NCBI RefSeq assembly: GCF_022829295.1
Contig: NZ_JAKSYH010000194.1
Coordinates: 1 to 64,000 of the forward strand
From: Methylobacterium sp. J-088
Lineage (GTDB): Bacteria; Pseudomonadota; Alphaproteobacteria; Rhizobiales; Beijerinckiaceae
DNA length: 64,000 bases
Reading direction: 5' to 3'
The first letter of the stretch is position 1. Each line of letters begins with the position of its first letter. The notes under the pieces were generated by a model that did no database searches, was not told the DNA's origin, and worked only from the letters and a program-made list of their open reading frames with translations. Positions 35,813 through 44,432 of the stretch are shown piece by piece. A program made the translations under genes and the position numbers.

Positions 35813-35843
35813 GGTTCCGTCCCACTCCGTCCCGGCCGCCCGG

Positions 35844-38291
35844 TCAGGGGGGGCTCAAGGTGATGATCGTCTCGGTGGCGGCGTCGACAGCCTCGCGGCT
35901 GTAGAGCATCGGCACATGGTCCTGGCGGCCCCAGATCGGGGCCAGGTCGGCGTAATGCGGGCTGCCCGGGTCCCCGGACTGGCCCGGCACGTTGATGAAG
36001 ACCGATCGGTCCCAGTCGCCCACGTCCACGATCATGCGGAACGAGGCGCCGTGGGTGAGCCGGAACGTGTCGGTCCGGTACTCCGCGTGCATGACCGATG
36101 CCGCGGACCCGCCGACCGGCAGCGGGCCGACATCCCAGGCTTGATCGGGCCTCAGGCCGGTGAGGGGATGGGCGAACAGGGTGTGGTGCAGACGGCCCCA
36201 GGACCAGCCGATGCGGGGCTCGCGAAGCGCGATCGTCTCCGCATCACTCCCTCCCCCCGCAGAGGGGGGAGGGAGAGGGCCTTCTACCTCCGGCGTGAGC
36301 CTTCCCATCGGGTCCGACCCCATCCGCTCCAGGCAGTCCCGGAACGCGGCCCCGAGGGCGTTCGCCAGCAGCTTCTCGCGTGTCACGACGTCGAGACCAC
36401 CGTCCAGCCGCTCGATCAGGCTTTGCGTGTCACCGGGCGGCAGCAGGCGCCGGGTGCCGGCATCGGGCACCAGCGTCTCGAGCAGGGCCGGCCGCAGATG
36501 GTGGACCCAGCACACCTCGATGAGGGCGGCCGCCGCGGAATCCGGATCCAGACGGCCCTCGAACGACGCCAGCAGCGCCTGGGCCGAGGCGATATCGGGG
36601 TCGGAGGCGGGCGACATGGCCCGGACCAGATCCGCAAGCCGGCGGGAGGGCTCGGAAAACGTGTCGCCCTGAAGCGCGCGCGAATCCTCCAGGCTGTGCC
36701 GGGTCTGGCCGCCGAGTACCGCCCGGATACGCCGGGCGCGCCAGGGCTCGGCCCACTCGAACCCGACCTTGTGCGCCTCCGCGGGAAAATCCGGCGGCAG
36801 GTTCATCGCGTTGGCGGTGGCCAGCCAGCCCGCCTCCGGGTCGAGACTGCGGGGCAGGGTGCCGGGATCGTGGAACCCGGCCCAGTCGTAGCGGCCGTCG
36901 CCCGGCGCCGGCAGCAGCCCGTCATGGGCCGGCCGCACCGGCGCCTTGCCGGCCATGAACCACGCGATCCGCCCCGTGGCGTCGGCGTAGAGCTGGTTCA
37001 CGGACGGCGCCGACCAGTGGCGCAGGGCTTCGCCGAAGGCTTCCGGGGTGGTGGCGCCGAGATAGGCGAGGCTGCCGAGATAGGCGGCAGCACCCGGCTC
37101 GGACCAGACGGTCCGCAGCGCGAAGGCGCGGCCCGCGGCATCGCGGATCACCGGGCCGTGCCGAGTGTAGCCGAGCAATACGGTCTCGTCCGGCCCACCG
37201 CGCACCGGGATTGTCTCCACGACGCGCTCGATCGGCTCCCAACCCTCGCCGTAGCGGTAGCGATCCGGATCGGCCGGGTCGGTCTCGCACACGAACAGAT
37301 CCTCCTGATCCATCGGCGCGATGGTCAGGCTGAAGGCCGCGTGGCCGTTATGGCCGATCGAGATGCCCGGCAGCGCCGGCTCGCCGGCCCCGATCACGTC
37401 GAGCCCCGGCGCTGTCAGATGGACCGCGTAGCGCAGGGACGGCTGCAGGTAGACCCGGTGCGGGTCGCTCGCCAGGATCGGACGGCCGGTCTCGGTGCGG
37501 GCGGCCCCCACCACCCAGTTGTTCGAGCCTTCCGCCGGCTCCTTCGGGGCGGCGCGGGGTCCCCGCGTGACGGCGCCGTGCGCGTCGACCTTGCTCCAGG
37601 TCCAGGCCTCGTCGCGGGGTGCCGCCAGGCGTTCGGGCGAGACGCCCACCGTCGCAGTGGCGAGGCGAAAATCGTCGAGGAGATCGTCCGGCCAGTCGGC
37701 GGCATCGAGCCGGTCCTGCACAACCGGGTCGTGCGGCGGGCTGATCCGCTTGCGCAGGTCGTCCGCGGCGAGCCCGGCCGCCCGGGATTCGGCGCGGGCC
37801 AGAACGCGGGCGCGGGCGACCTCCGAGAGCACGTTGCGCACCAGACCGTGGCTGCGGATCCGCACCACATCCTCCGGCTGCCAGCGGGCCGGGCGCGTGT
37901 CGGTGAGGGCGAATTCCGGCGGCAGCAGTTCGGGCCGCGCCTCGGTGAGCGCCACGTAGGCGTTGAGCCCGTCCACGAAGGCCGTGACGATGGCGTGCGT
38001 GTCCTGCGGCCCGTACGCAGCCCATTCGGCCGCCATATCGCCCCGGAACAGGAACAGCCGGGCGGCGCGGTCCTGCGCGAGGTATCCGGGTCCGAAATTC
38101 GCCGCCAGCAGGCCGAGGCCGCGCTTGCGCCAGAGGTCGAGCTGCCAGAGCCGATCCCGCGCCGCGTTGAAGCCCTGCGCCCGGAAGGCGTCGCGCGTCG
38201 AGCCGGCCCGGATATGCGCCAGCCCCCAGCGGTCGACCCGGATCTCGACCGGGCCGTCGAGCCCGGGGAGGGGGTACGCGGCCCCGCTCAC
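35844..38291 (-). CDS. penicillin-acylase-family Ntn hydrolase
   Basis: The 815-residue precursor has the alpha-chain start (VEIRVDRWGLAHIRAGSTRDAFRAQGF), the cleavage site and Ser nucleophile in AEGSNNWVVGA (about residue 256) and later beta-chain motifs (SIGHNGHAAFSLTI, YTRHGPVIRD, HRSLED-like TRHSLEDSRALQGD). The start is a GTG overlapping the upstream stop (GTGA). No signal peptide is present, so it should work in the cytoplasm, unlike typical penicillin acylases. Residues about 669-683 are encoded by an inserted GC palindrome. Confidence 0.9.
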   Translation of the reverse strand: MSGAAYPLPGLDGPVEIRVDRWGLAHIRAGSTRDAFRAQGFNAARDRLWQLDLWRKRGLGLLAANFGPGYLAQDRAARLFLFRGDMAAEWAAYGPQDTHAIVTAFVDGLNAYVALTEARPELLPPEFALTDTRPARWQPEDVVRIRSHGLVRNVLSEVARARVLARAESRAAGLAADDLRKRISPPHDPVVQDRLDAADWPDDLLDDFRLATATVGVSPERLAAPRDEAWTWSKVDAHGAVTRGPRAAPKEPAEGSNNWVVGAARTETGRPILASDPHRVYLQPSLRYAVHLTAPGLDVIGAGEPALPGISIGHNGHAAFSLTIAPMDQEDLFVCETDPADPDRYRYGEGWEPIERVVETIPVRGGPDETVLLGYTRHGPVIRDAAGRAFALRTVWSEPGAAAYLGSLAYLGATTPEAFGEALRHWSAPSVNQLYADATGRIAWFMAGKAPVRPAHDGLLPAPGDGRYDWAGFHDPGTLPRSLDPEAGWLATANAMNLPPDFPAEAHKVGFEWAEPWRARRIRAVLGGQTRHSLEDSRALQGDTFSEPSRRLADLVRAMSPASDPDIASAQALLASFEGRLDPDSAAAALIEVCWVHHLRPALLETLVPDAGTRRLLPPGDTQSLIERLDGGLDVVTREKLLANALGAAFRDCLERMGSDPMGRLTPEVEGPLPPPSAGGGSDAETIALREPRIGWSWGRLHHTLFAHPLTGLRPDQAWDVGPLPVGGSAASVMHAEYRTDTFRLTHGASFRMIVDVGDWDRSVFINVPGQSGDPGSPHYADLAPIWGRQDHVPMLYSREAVDAATETIITLSPP
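36247..36275. repeat. GC palindrome inside the acylase coding sequence
   Basis: A perfect 12-bp stem (CTCCCTCCCCCC/GGGGGGAGGGAG) with a five-base loop lies in frame in the acylase gene and is read as LPPPSAGGGS. The stem type matches the intergenic palindromes at 48576-48603 and 52317-52340. Confidence 0.8.
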
Positions 38292-39856
38292 AGGGCGACT
38301 TCGATCAGGTGCGGCCCCGCGTTGGCGAGCGCGTGCTGGAACGCCGCGATGAAGTCCGACAGGGTTTCGACGCGCCGTCCCTCCACGCCGAAGCCCCTGG
38401 CGAGGCTCACCCAATCCAAAGCCGGATCGTCGAGGCTCAGCATGCCGATCGCCTTCGGGCCGGGATTGAGCGCGCCGACATTGGTCAGCTCCGCCCGCAG
38501 GATCGCGTAGGAGCGGTTCGACCAGACCAGCGTCACCACGTCGAGGCGTTCCCGTGCCTGAGTCCAGAGCGCCTGCACCGTGTAGAGCCCGCTGCCATCG
38601 GCCTGGAGGTTGATCACCTTGCGGTCGGGGCAGGCGATGGCGGCGCCAGTCGCCATCGGGATTCCAAGCCCGATCGAGCCGCCGCTGAGCTGCAACCACG
38701 TGTGGGGCGCCGCGTCCCGAGTCAGGGCGAAGAAGTTGCGGCCCGTGGTGATCGACTCGTCGCAGATCACCGCGCCCTCGGGGATCAGCGCGCCAAGCAC
38801 CTGCCCGATCGTGTCCTGATCGAGCGGCCCCGAGGTCGGGAGCTTCGGGCGCGGTGCGGCGGCGACCGGCTCGGCGGGCGGGGCGCCGACAGCCTCGGCC
38901 AGCCGCCCCAGGGCGTCGATCTGGTCTTCCTCGGGGGTGGCCAATGTGATGGTGGAGGAGCCGTCCGGCGCCAGCAGGCTCGGCTTGCCCGGATAGGCGA
39001 AGAAGCCCACCGGCGGGGTCGCGCCGATCAGGATGATATGGCGGAAACCCTTCAGGGCGTCGATGCCCTGGTCGATCGGGTAGGGCAGGCGCTCGATCGG
39101 CACGGTGCCGGCACCGCGATCGATCCGGGAATTCGACGTCATCGCCATCAGCTGCGCGCCGGTCTTGCGGGCGATCCGGGCGGCGATGACCCGGCCTTCG
39201 TTCCGCACCGCCCAATCGCCGAGATGCAGGAGCACCGGCTCACCGCTCTGCAGCGCGCTCACCGCGGCCGCGATCGCGGCGTCTCCGGCCTTGGCCCGCT
39301 CCGGGATCGCCGGCACCGGCGCGGGCCCGGTCCCGGGATCCCAGGCGGTATTCGCGGGCAGAATCAGGGTCGCGACCTGACCGGGCGCGGTGCGGGCGGC
39401 CGCGATGGCGGCGGCGCCGTCCGAGCCGATCTCGGCGGCGCTCATGCCGGTCCGCACCCAGGACGACATCGGCCAGGCCAGACCTTCGATGTCGGAGGTC
39501 AGCGGCGCGTTGTATTCCCGGTGGTAGGTCGCGTGCTCGCCGACGATGTTGACGACCGGGGTGCGCGCCTTCTTGGCGTTGTGGAGGTTGGCCAGCCCGT
39601 TGGCGAGGCCCGGCCCCAGGTGAAGCAGGGTCGAGGCCGGCTTGTCGGCCATGCGGGCGTAGCCGTCGGCAGCGCCGGTCGCCCCGCCCTCGAACAGGAA
39701 CAGCACGCAGCGCATCCCCTCGACCCGGTCCAGGGCGGCCACGAAATGCATCTCCGAGGTGCCGGGATTGGTGAAGCAGACCTCGACCCCGCCCTCCACG
39801 AGGGTCCGGACGAGGCTCTCGGCCCCATTCATCGCAGCCGGCATCCCATCGCTCAC
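38288..39856 (-). CDS. ThDP-dependent acetolactate synthase-like enzyme
   Basis: The 522-residue protein has the three-domain ThDP layout: the N-terminal PYR domain with CFTNPGTSEMHFVAALDRV and FEGGATGAADGYARM, the central domain, and the PP domain with QLSGGSIGLGIPMATGAAIA and LQADGSGLYTVQALWTQARE. It belongs to the acetolactate synthase/benzoylformate decarboxylase group; no small subunit is near, so decarboxylation or carboligation of a 2-oxo acid is more likely than valine synthesis. The GTG at 39856 has GGGAGAG upstream. It is first in the operon with the acylase, M81 and M20 genes. Confidence 0.85.
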   Translation of the reverse strand: MSDGMPAAMNGAESLVRTLVEGGVEVCFTNPGTSEMHFVAALDRVEGMRCVLFLFEGGATGAADGYARMADKPASTLLHLGPGLANGLANLHNAKKARTPVVNIVGEHATYHREYNAPLTSDIEGLAWPMSSWVRTGMSAAEIGSDGAAAIAAARTAPGQVATLILPANTAWDPGTGPAPVPAIPERAKAGDAAIAAAVSALQSGEPVLLHLGDWAVRNEGRVIAARIARKTGAQLMAMTSNSRIDRGAGTVPIERLPYPIDQGIDALKGFRHIILIGATPPVGFFAYPGKPSLLAPDGSSTITLATPEEDQIDALGRLAEAVGAPPAEPVAAAPRPKLPTSGPLDQDTIGQVLGALIPEGAVICDESITTGRNFFALTRDAAPHTWLQLSGGSIGLGIPMATGAAIACPDRKVINLQADGSGLYTVQALWTQARERLDVVTLVWSNRSYAILRAELTNVGALNPGPKAIGMLSLDDPALDWVSLARGFGVEGRRVETLSDFIAAFQHALANAGPHLIEVAL

Positions 39857-40039
39857 GGGCAGCTCTCCCTCTCGCTGGCGGCCTCGGCGGCGCCATGGAT
39901 TCTGTATTATCGTGACGCCGTGGCGGTCCAGCGCAAGGGGCGGCGGGTGACATCTCCCGTTCGCCAAACGCTGGCATCATGGCACGGTCTGGCGCGGGAC
40001 TTGCCGGAGGCGAGCCGCACCTTCCACCCGTGGGGTCCG
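39857..40039. promoter_or_regulatory. divergent promoter region of the catabolic block
   Basis: These 183 bases separate the ThDP-enzyme operon (minus) from the binding-protein/amidase operon (plus) and must contain both promoters. It has an AT-richer patch (ATTCTGTATTATCGTGACG, about 39899-39917). No regulator gene is adjacent and I cannot identify an operator with confidence. Confidence 0.4.
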
Positions 40040-41659
40040 ATGAAAACGCGCCGCCTGATTGCCGCCGCCCTGGCCTGTTCCGTCGCCTCGACTGGACCCG
40101 TCGTCCTGGCGGGGCCTGCCAGCGCCGAGAGCGTGCTGCGCATCGCCATGACGGCCACCGACATTCCGACCACGACGGGGATGCCCAACAACGGCTTCGA
40201 GGGTATGCGCTTCCTCGGCTACCCGATCTTCGAGGGGCTGGTGCAATGGGACCTCAAGAGCACCACCAAGCTCGCCGGCATCGTCCCGGCCCTGGCCGAG
40301 CGCTGGGAGCAGGACCCGAACGACAAGGCGGTCTGGACCTTCCACCTGCGCCAGGGCGTCAAGTTCCATGACGGTACCGCGTTCAATGCCGACGCGGTGA
40401 TCTGGAATCTGGACCGCTACTTCAAGAACGACAGCCCGCAATTCGAGCCGCAGGGCGCGGGCATTTCCCGGGCCCGGGCGCCGCTGGTCGGATCTTACAA
40501 GAAGATCGACGACGCGACGGTTCAGATCACCACCACGCAGGTGGCGTCGTACTTCCCCTACATGGCGGTCTACCTGCTGTTCACCTCACCCCAATCCTTC
40601 GAGAAGGCGGGGCGCGACTGGAGCAAGGTCGCCGCGCTACCGGCGGCCGGGACGGGGCCGTTCAAGATCACCCGCGTCGCCCCGCGGGAGGCGGTCGATC
40701 TCGCCAAGTTCGACGGCTACTGGGACCCGGACCGGATGGCCAAGGTCGACCGGGTCCGGCTGCTGCCGATCCCGGAGGCGAATGCCCGGGTCGCGGCCCT
40801 GCGGTCCGGACAGGTCGACTGGATCGAGGTGCCGGCGCCCGACGCGATCCCGTCCCTGAAGCAGGCCGGGTTCACCATCACCACGGGCTCGTACCCGCAT
40901 GTCTGGCCCTACATCTACAACATGGGCGCGAAAGACAGCCCCCTGAAGGACGTGCGTGTCCGGCAGGCGCTGAACTACTGCGTCGACCGGTCCGCCCTGG
41001 TGGAGCTGCTCAACGGAACGGCCGAACCGGCCTCGGGATGGCTCAACGACAAGGACCCGAATTTCGGGTCCCCGAAGAACCGCTACACGTTCGACGCCGC
41101 CAAGGGGAAGGCGCTGCTGGCCGAGGCCGGGTATTCGGATACGAAACCCCTGAAACTCAAGATCATGATCTCGTCGTCCGGCTCGGGACAGATGCTGCCC
41201 ATGCCGATGAACGAGTACCTGCAGGAGAACCTGAAGCAGGCCTGCAACGTCGATCTCAGCTTCAACGTGGTCGAGTGGCAGGTGCTGTTGAACTCCAGCC
41301 GCGCGCTGCCGGATGCGCAGAGCCTGCAGGGCTCGTTGGCGCTCAACGTCTCCTCGCCCTCTTCGGACGCCGCCGTGATGGCGCGCTACTTCGGGAGCGA
41401 CCGCTTCCCCCCGGCCGGCTTCAACTTCCCGAACTGGAAGGACGACGCGTTCGACGCCGCCCTCAAGGCGCTGGCCGAGACCACCGACGCCAAGGTGGTC
41501 GACGCCCAGACCAAGGCCGCGCACGAGCGCCTCGTGGACAACCCGCCCTGGCTGTTCATCGTCCACGACCTCAACCCGCGCGGGATGGCGAAGACGGTCC
41601 ACGGCTTCGTCTCGCCGCAATCCTGGTTCGTCGACCTCACCCTCGTCAGCGTGAAATAA
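40040..41659 (+). CDS. family-5 ABC transporter substrate-binding protein
   Basis: The 539-residue protein has a signal peptide cut after GPASA and the family-5 (DppA/OppA-like) fold: EGLVQWDLKS, PALAERWEQDPNDKAVWTFHLRQGVKFHDGTAFNADAV, GTGPFKI, YWDPDRMAKVDRV, DVRVRQALNYCVDR and the C-terminal PNWKDDAFDAAL. Such proteins bind peptides or other polyamides in the periplasm. No permease or ATPase gene is nearby, so it must borrow a transporter. It is followed after four bases by an amidase gene. Confidence 0.9.
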   Translation: MKTRRLIAAALACSVASTGPVVLAGPASAESVLRIAMTATDIPTTTGMPNNGFEGMRFLGYPIFEGLVQWDLKSTTKLAGIVPALAERWEQDPNDKAVWTFHLRQGVKFHDGTAFNADAVIWNLDRYFKNDSPQFEPQGAGISRARAPLVGSYKKIDDATVQITTTQVASYFPYMAVYLLFTSPQSFEKAGRDWSKVAALPAAGTGPFKITRVAPREAVDLAKFDGYWDPDRMAKVDRVRLLPIPEANARVAALRSGQVDWIEVPAPDAIPSLKQAGFTITTGSYPHVWPYIYNMGAKDSPLKDVRVRQALNYCVDRSALVELLNGTAEPASGWLNDKDPNFGSPKNRYTFDAAKGKALLAEAGYSDTKPLKLKIMISSSGSGQMLPMPMNEYLQENLKQACNVDLSFNVVEWQVLLNSSRALPDAQSLQGSLALNVSSPSSDAAVMARYFGSDRFPPAGFNFPNWKDDAFDAALKALAETTDAKVVDAQTKAAHERLVDNPPWLFIVHDLNPRGMAKTVHGFVSPQSWFVDLTLVSVK

Positions 41660-41663
41660 GCCG

Positions 41664-43055
41664 ATGCCCGATCTCGATCCCGTCCACGCCTCCGCGGCCG
41701 AACTCGCCCGGTCGATCCGCGCGCGCAGCCTCTCGCCGGTCGACGCGGTGGACGCGCTGCTCGGGCGCATCACGCAACTGGAGCCGAAGCTTCAGGCTTT
41801 CACGGAGGTGTTCTCCGCCGATGCGCGCCTCGCCGCCGAGGGGGCCGACCGGGCGATCCGGTCGGGCCACGCGGTGGGGCCGCTCCACGGCGTGCCGGTG
41901 GTGCTCAAGGACCTGATCGATCTGGAGGGCCGGATCACCATGGGCGGCTCGGCCGCCCACCGCGCCCGCAGGGCCGAGCGCACCGCGACCGTCGCCCGCC
42001 GCCTGATCGCGCAGGGGATGATCGTGCTGGGCAAGACCCACACGGTGGAATTCGCCTATGGCGGCTGGGGTACCAACCAGCATCTCGGCACGCCCTGGAA
42101 CCCCTGGGACACGGAGGTTCCGCGCACGCCCGGCGGATCGAGCAGCGGCACCGGCGTCGCGGTGGCGGCCCGGATGGCGCCCTGGGGCATCGGCACCGAT
42201 ACCGGCGGCTCCGTGCGCCTGCCGGCTGCCTTCTGCGGGCTGACGGGGCTCAAGGTGACGGTCGGGCGGGTCTCGACCTGGGGGATCGTGCCGCTCTCGA
42301 CGACCCTCGATTCGCCCGGGCCGCTCGCCCGCACGGTGGAGGACGCTGCGCTCCTCTACGAAGCGATCTCCGGGCCGGATCCCCTGGATCCGACCACCCG
42401 CGGCATCCAGCCGGAGGCACCCTGGCCCACGCTCGACCGCGGCGTGCGCGGCCTGCGCCTCGGCCGCATGCCCGTGGTCGAGCGGGAGGGCGTCGCCGCC
42501 GACATGCTGGCCGCCTACGACGACGCCCTCGACCGGCTCGCCCGGCAGGGCGCCGAGATCGTGGACGTGGCCCTGCCGTTCCGGTTCAGCGACTGCGTGG
42601 CGATGAGCGCGATCACCAACGCCGAAGCCTACTTCGTCAACGGGACGTTGGCGGAGGACCCGTCCGCGCAACTCGGCGACGCCGTGCGGGCCCGGATCCT
42701 GGCCGGCGCCACGGTCTCGGCGCAGGCGTATCTCGGCACGCTTCACCGCCGTGCCGCGATGAAGCAGGCCTATGCCGAGGCGTTGGCGGGGATCGACGCC
42801 CTGCTGACGCCGACCACAGAATCGGCTGCCGTGGCGCTCGCCGCGGTCGACGAGGCGCACCTGCCCTCGCGCTTCACCCGGTTCGGCAACCTGCTCGATC
42901 TCTGCGCCCTGGCGCTGCCGAACGGCTTCACGGCCGAGGGCCTTCCGCTTTCGCTGCAAGTCGTTTGCGGCGGCTACGAGGAAGCGATGGCGCTGCGGAT
43001 CGGGCAGGCCTTCCAGCAGGCCACCGACTGGCATCTGCGTCAGCCATCCCCGTAA
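41664..43055 (+). CDS. amidase-signature family enzyme
   Basis: This second 463-residue amidase has the triad Lys in GVPVVLKDLIDLEGR, cis-Ser in TPGGSSSGTGVAVAARMA and nucleophile Ser in GTDTGGSVRLPAAFCGLTG. It is clearly a paralogue, not a copy, of the amidase at 31693. It is cotranscribed with the binding protein and lies about 1.4 kb from the nitrile hydratase operon, so it may hydrolyse either the imported amide or the amide made from nitriles. Confidence 0.9.
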   Translation: MPDLDPVHASAAELARSIRARSLSPVDAVDALLGRITQLEPKLQAFTEVFSADARLAAEGADRAIRSGHAVGPLHGVPVVLKDLIDLEGRITMGGSAAHRARRAERTATVARRLIAQGMIVLGKTHTVEFAYGGWGTNQHLGTPWNPWDTEVPRTPGGSSSGTGVAVAARMAPWGIGTDTGGSVRLPAAFCGLTGLKVTVGRVSTWGIVPLSTTLDSPGPLARTVEDAALLYEAISGPDPLDPTTRGIQPEAPWPTLDRGVRGLRLGRMPVVEREGVAADMLAAYDDALDRLARQGAEIVDVALPFRFSDCVAMSAITNAEAYFVNGTLAEDPSAQLGDAVRARILAGATVSAQAYLGTLHRRAAMKQAYAEALAGIDALLTPTTESAAVALAAVDEAHLPSRFTRFGNLLDLCALALPNGFTAEGLPLSLQVVCGGYEEAMALRIGQAFQQATDWHLRQPSP

Positions 43056-43103
43056 GGATCGAGGCCTGCGGCGGCGGACGCGATCAGGATGCGGGGTTGC
43101 GCG

Positions 43104-43382
43104 TCAGCGGTTGAACAACCCCCTGATCGACGCGAGGCACCACCAGACGAGCGTCACGTTGCTGATGACAGCATTGACGCCGAAATGGACCATCAGGAAG
43201 GCGTACAGGCAGCCTACGTCAATGACCCCGATCACGCTGGCCGTGGCGTCCGACAGGATGCCGATCCACCACGCCCCCGTGACGGTGGCTAGACCGAACA
43301 GGCATAAACCCAAGGCGAGAAGGGCGGGGTGTGCCGCGCACCATTGGGCCACGGCCTGGTTATTCTGAGATGACCCGTCCAT
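43104..43382 (-). CDS. small membrane protein of unknown function
   Basis: The 92-residue product has three hydrophobic stretches: LLALGLCLFGLATVTGAWWIGIL, ASVIGVIDVGCLYAFLMVHFG and VISNVTLVWWCLASIRGLF. The N terminus is polar (MDGSSQNNQAV). GTGGGGG lies just before the ATG. No family is recognised. It stands alone between the amidase and the sigma factor gene. Confidence 0.6.
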   Translation of the reverse strand: MDGSSQNNQAVAQWCAAHPALLALGLCLFGLATVTGAWWIGILSDATASVIGVIDVGCLYAFLMVHFGVNAVISNVTLVWWCLASIRGLFNR

Positions 43383-43524
43383 GCCCCCACCCGAATCGAT
43401 GAGCGGGGCCGATCATACGGGATTGCGACTGTCCGTCCTCTTGGCGACAGGCATGACCGCGGACGCCTGTGCGGCCCAGCACTGATGATCTTCGCGCCTC
43501 GCCGCCGTCCTTCGGAGGCGCTGC

Positions 43525-44229
43525 TCAGGCTGCCGGAGCCTGCCCGGCGACGACGACGCCGAGGGTGCCGAGCAGCGAGGATCGGGCGCGGCTCACCCGG
43601 CTCTTCACGGTGCCGACCTGACACCCGAGCTTGCTCGCCGCCTCCTCGTAGGTATGGCCTTCGGCGCCGACCAGCAGCAACGCCTGCCGCTGCGCCACCG
43701 GCAATCCTTCGAGGCGCGCCCATACGACCTTGAGGGTGCTGGCATCCTCCTGATCGGCGAGGCTGGTCATCTGGCCCGCATGCGTTCCGTCGACATCCTC
43801 GATCTCGCGCCGGGTCTTGCGCAACTCCGAGTAGAATTGATTGCGCAGGATCGTGAACAGCCACGCGGTGAAGTTCGTGCCGGGGCGGAACCGTGTCTGG
43901 TTGGCCCAGGCCTTGACGAAGGTCTCCTGGACGAGATCGTCGGCCCGGTTGACGTCCCCCGCCAGGGACAGCGCGAAGGTCCGCAGCGCCGGCAGCGCCT
44001 TGATGATGTCGCCCCGGAAATCGAAGGGCACAAGCTGGCCGTGGGCGGCGACCGCGACCTCGAACCGCGCAACCAGATCTCCGAGTTGCGCCGGCAGAGG
44101 CTCCAGCTCGACGAGCTTGAAATAGTCGCGGATCGGCAGGGCGAGGTGCTGCCCGATGGCCGTGGCGTAGCCATCGGCCTTGCGGTCGATTTCGGCCCTG
44201 CTCGACGGCTTCGTGGCGTCTTCGATCAT
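43525..44229 (-). CDS. EcfG-type sigma factor with an N-terminal NepR-like domain
   Basis: Residues about 74-234 are an EcfG general-stress sigma factor: ADDLVQETFVKAWANQTRF, GTNFTAWLFTILRNQFYSELRKTRREIEDVDG and LPVAQRQALLLVGAEGHTYEEAASKLGCQVGTVKSRVSRAR. The extra N terminus (about 20-62) reads IGQHLALPIRDYFKLVELEP followed by LPAQLGDLVARFE, very like the NepR anti-sigma helices. NepR normally is a separate small protein that blocks EcfG until phosphorylated PhyR removes it. A fused copy would make the sigma factor self-inhibiting. No phyR or separate nepR is adjacent. Confidence 0.8.
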   Translation of the reverse strand: MIEDATKPSSRAEIDRKADGYATAIGQHLALPIRDYFKLVELEPLPAQLGDLVARFEVAVAAHGQLVPFDFRGDIIKALPALRTFALSLAGDVNRADDLVQETFVKAWANQTRFRPGTNFTAWLFTILRNQFYSELRKTRREIEDVDGTHAGQMTSLADQEDASTLKVVWARLEGLPVAQRQALLLVGAEGHTYEEAASKLGCQVGTVKSRVSRARSSLLGTLGVVVAGQAPAA

Positions 44230-44432
44230 GGACGTATCCGGATCCCGTTACTTGTATACTGGAACTGCTCTAACATCCGTACCGGTGGAAATATGAACCG
44301 ATACCAAACGCTCCCAGCGGTATCGGGGGGTAGAGGCAACGGGCGCCTAACGGCCGAGGTTAATCCATCCGTGCTTCTGAGCTGGAAGCGGCCTGTCCGG
44401 CGGTGCAGACTGCGCATCGTGAGGAGCGCGCG

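Noticed and set aside
38288..39856. True acetolactate synthase large subunit (ilvB)
   Set aside because: No ilvN/ilvH small subunit or ilvC is nearby and the gene is translationally coupled to an acylase.
44230..44432. EcfG promoter for nthA or the sigma gene
   Set aside because: A GGAAC is present, but no CGTT occurs 16-17 bases downstream on either strand.
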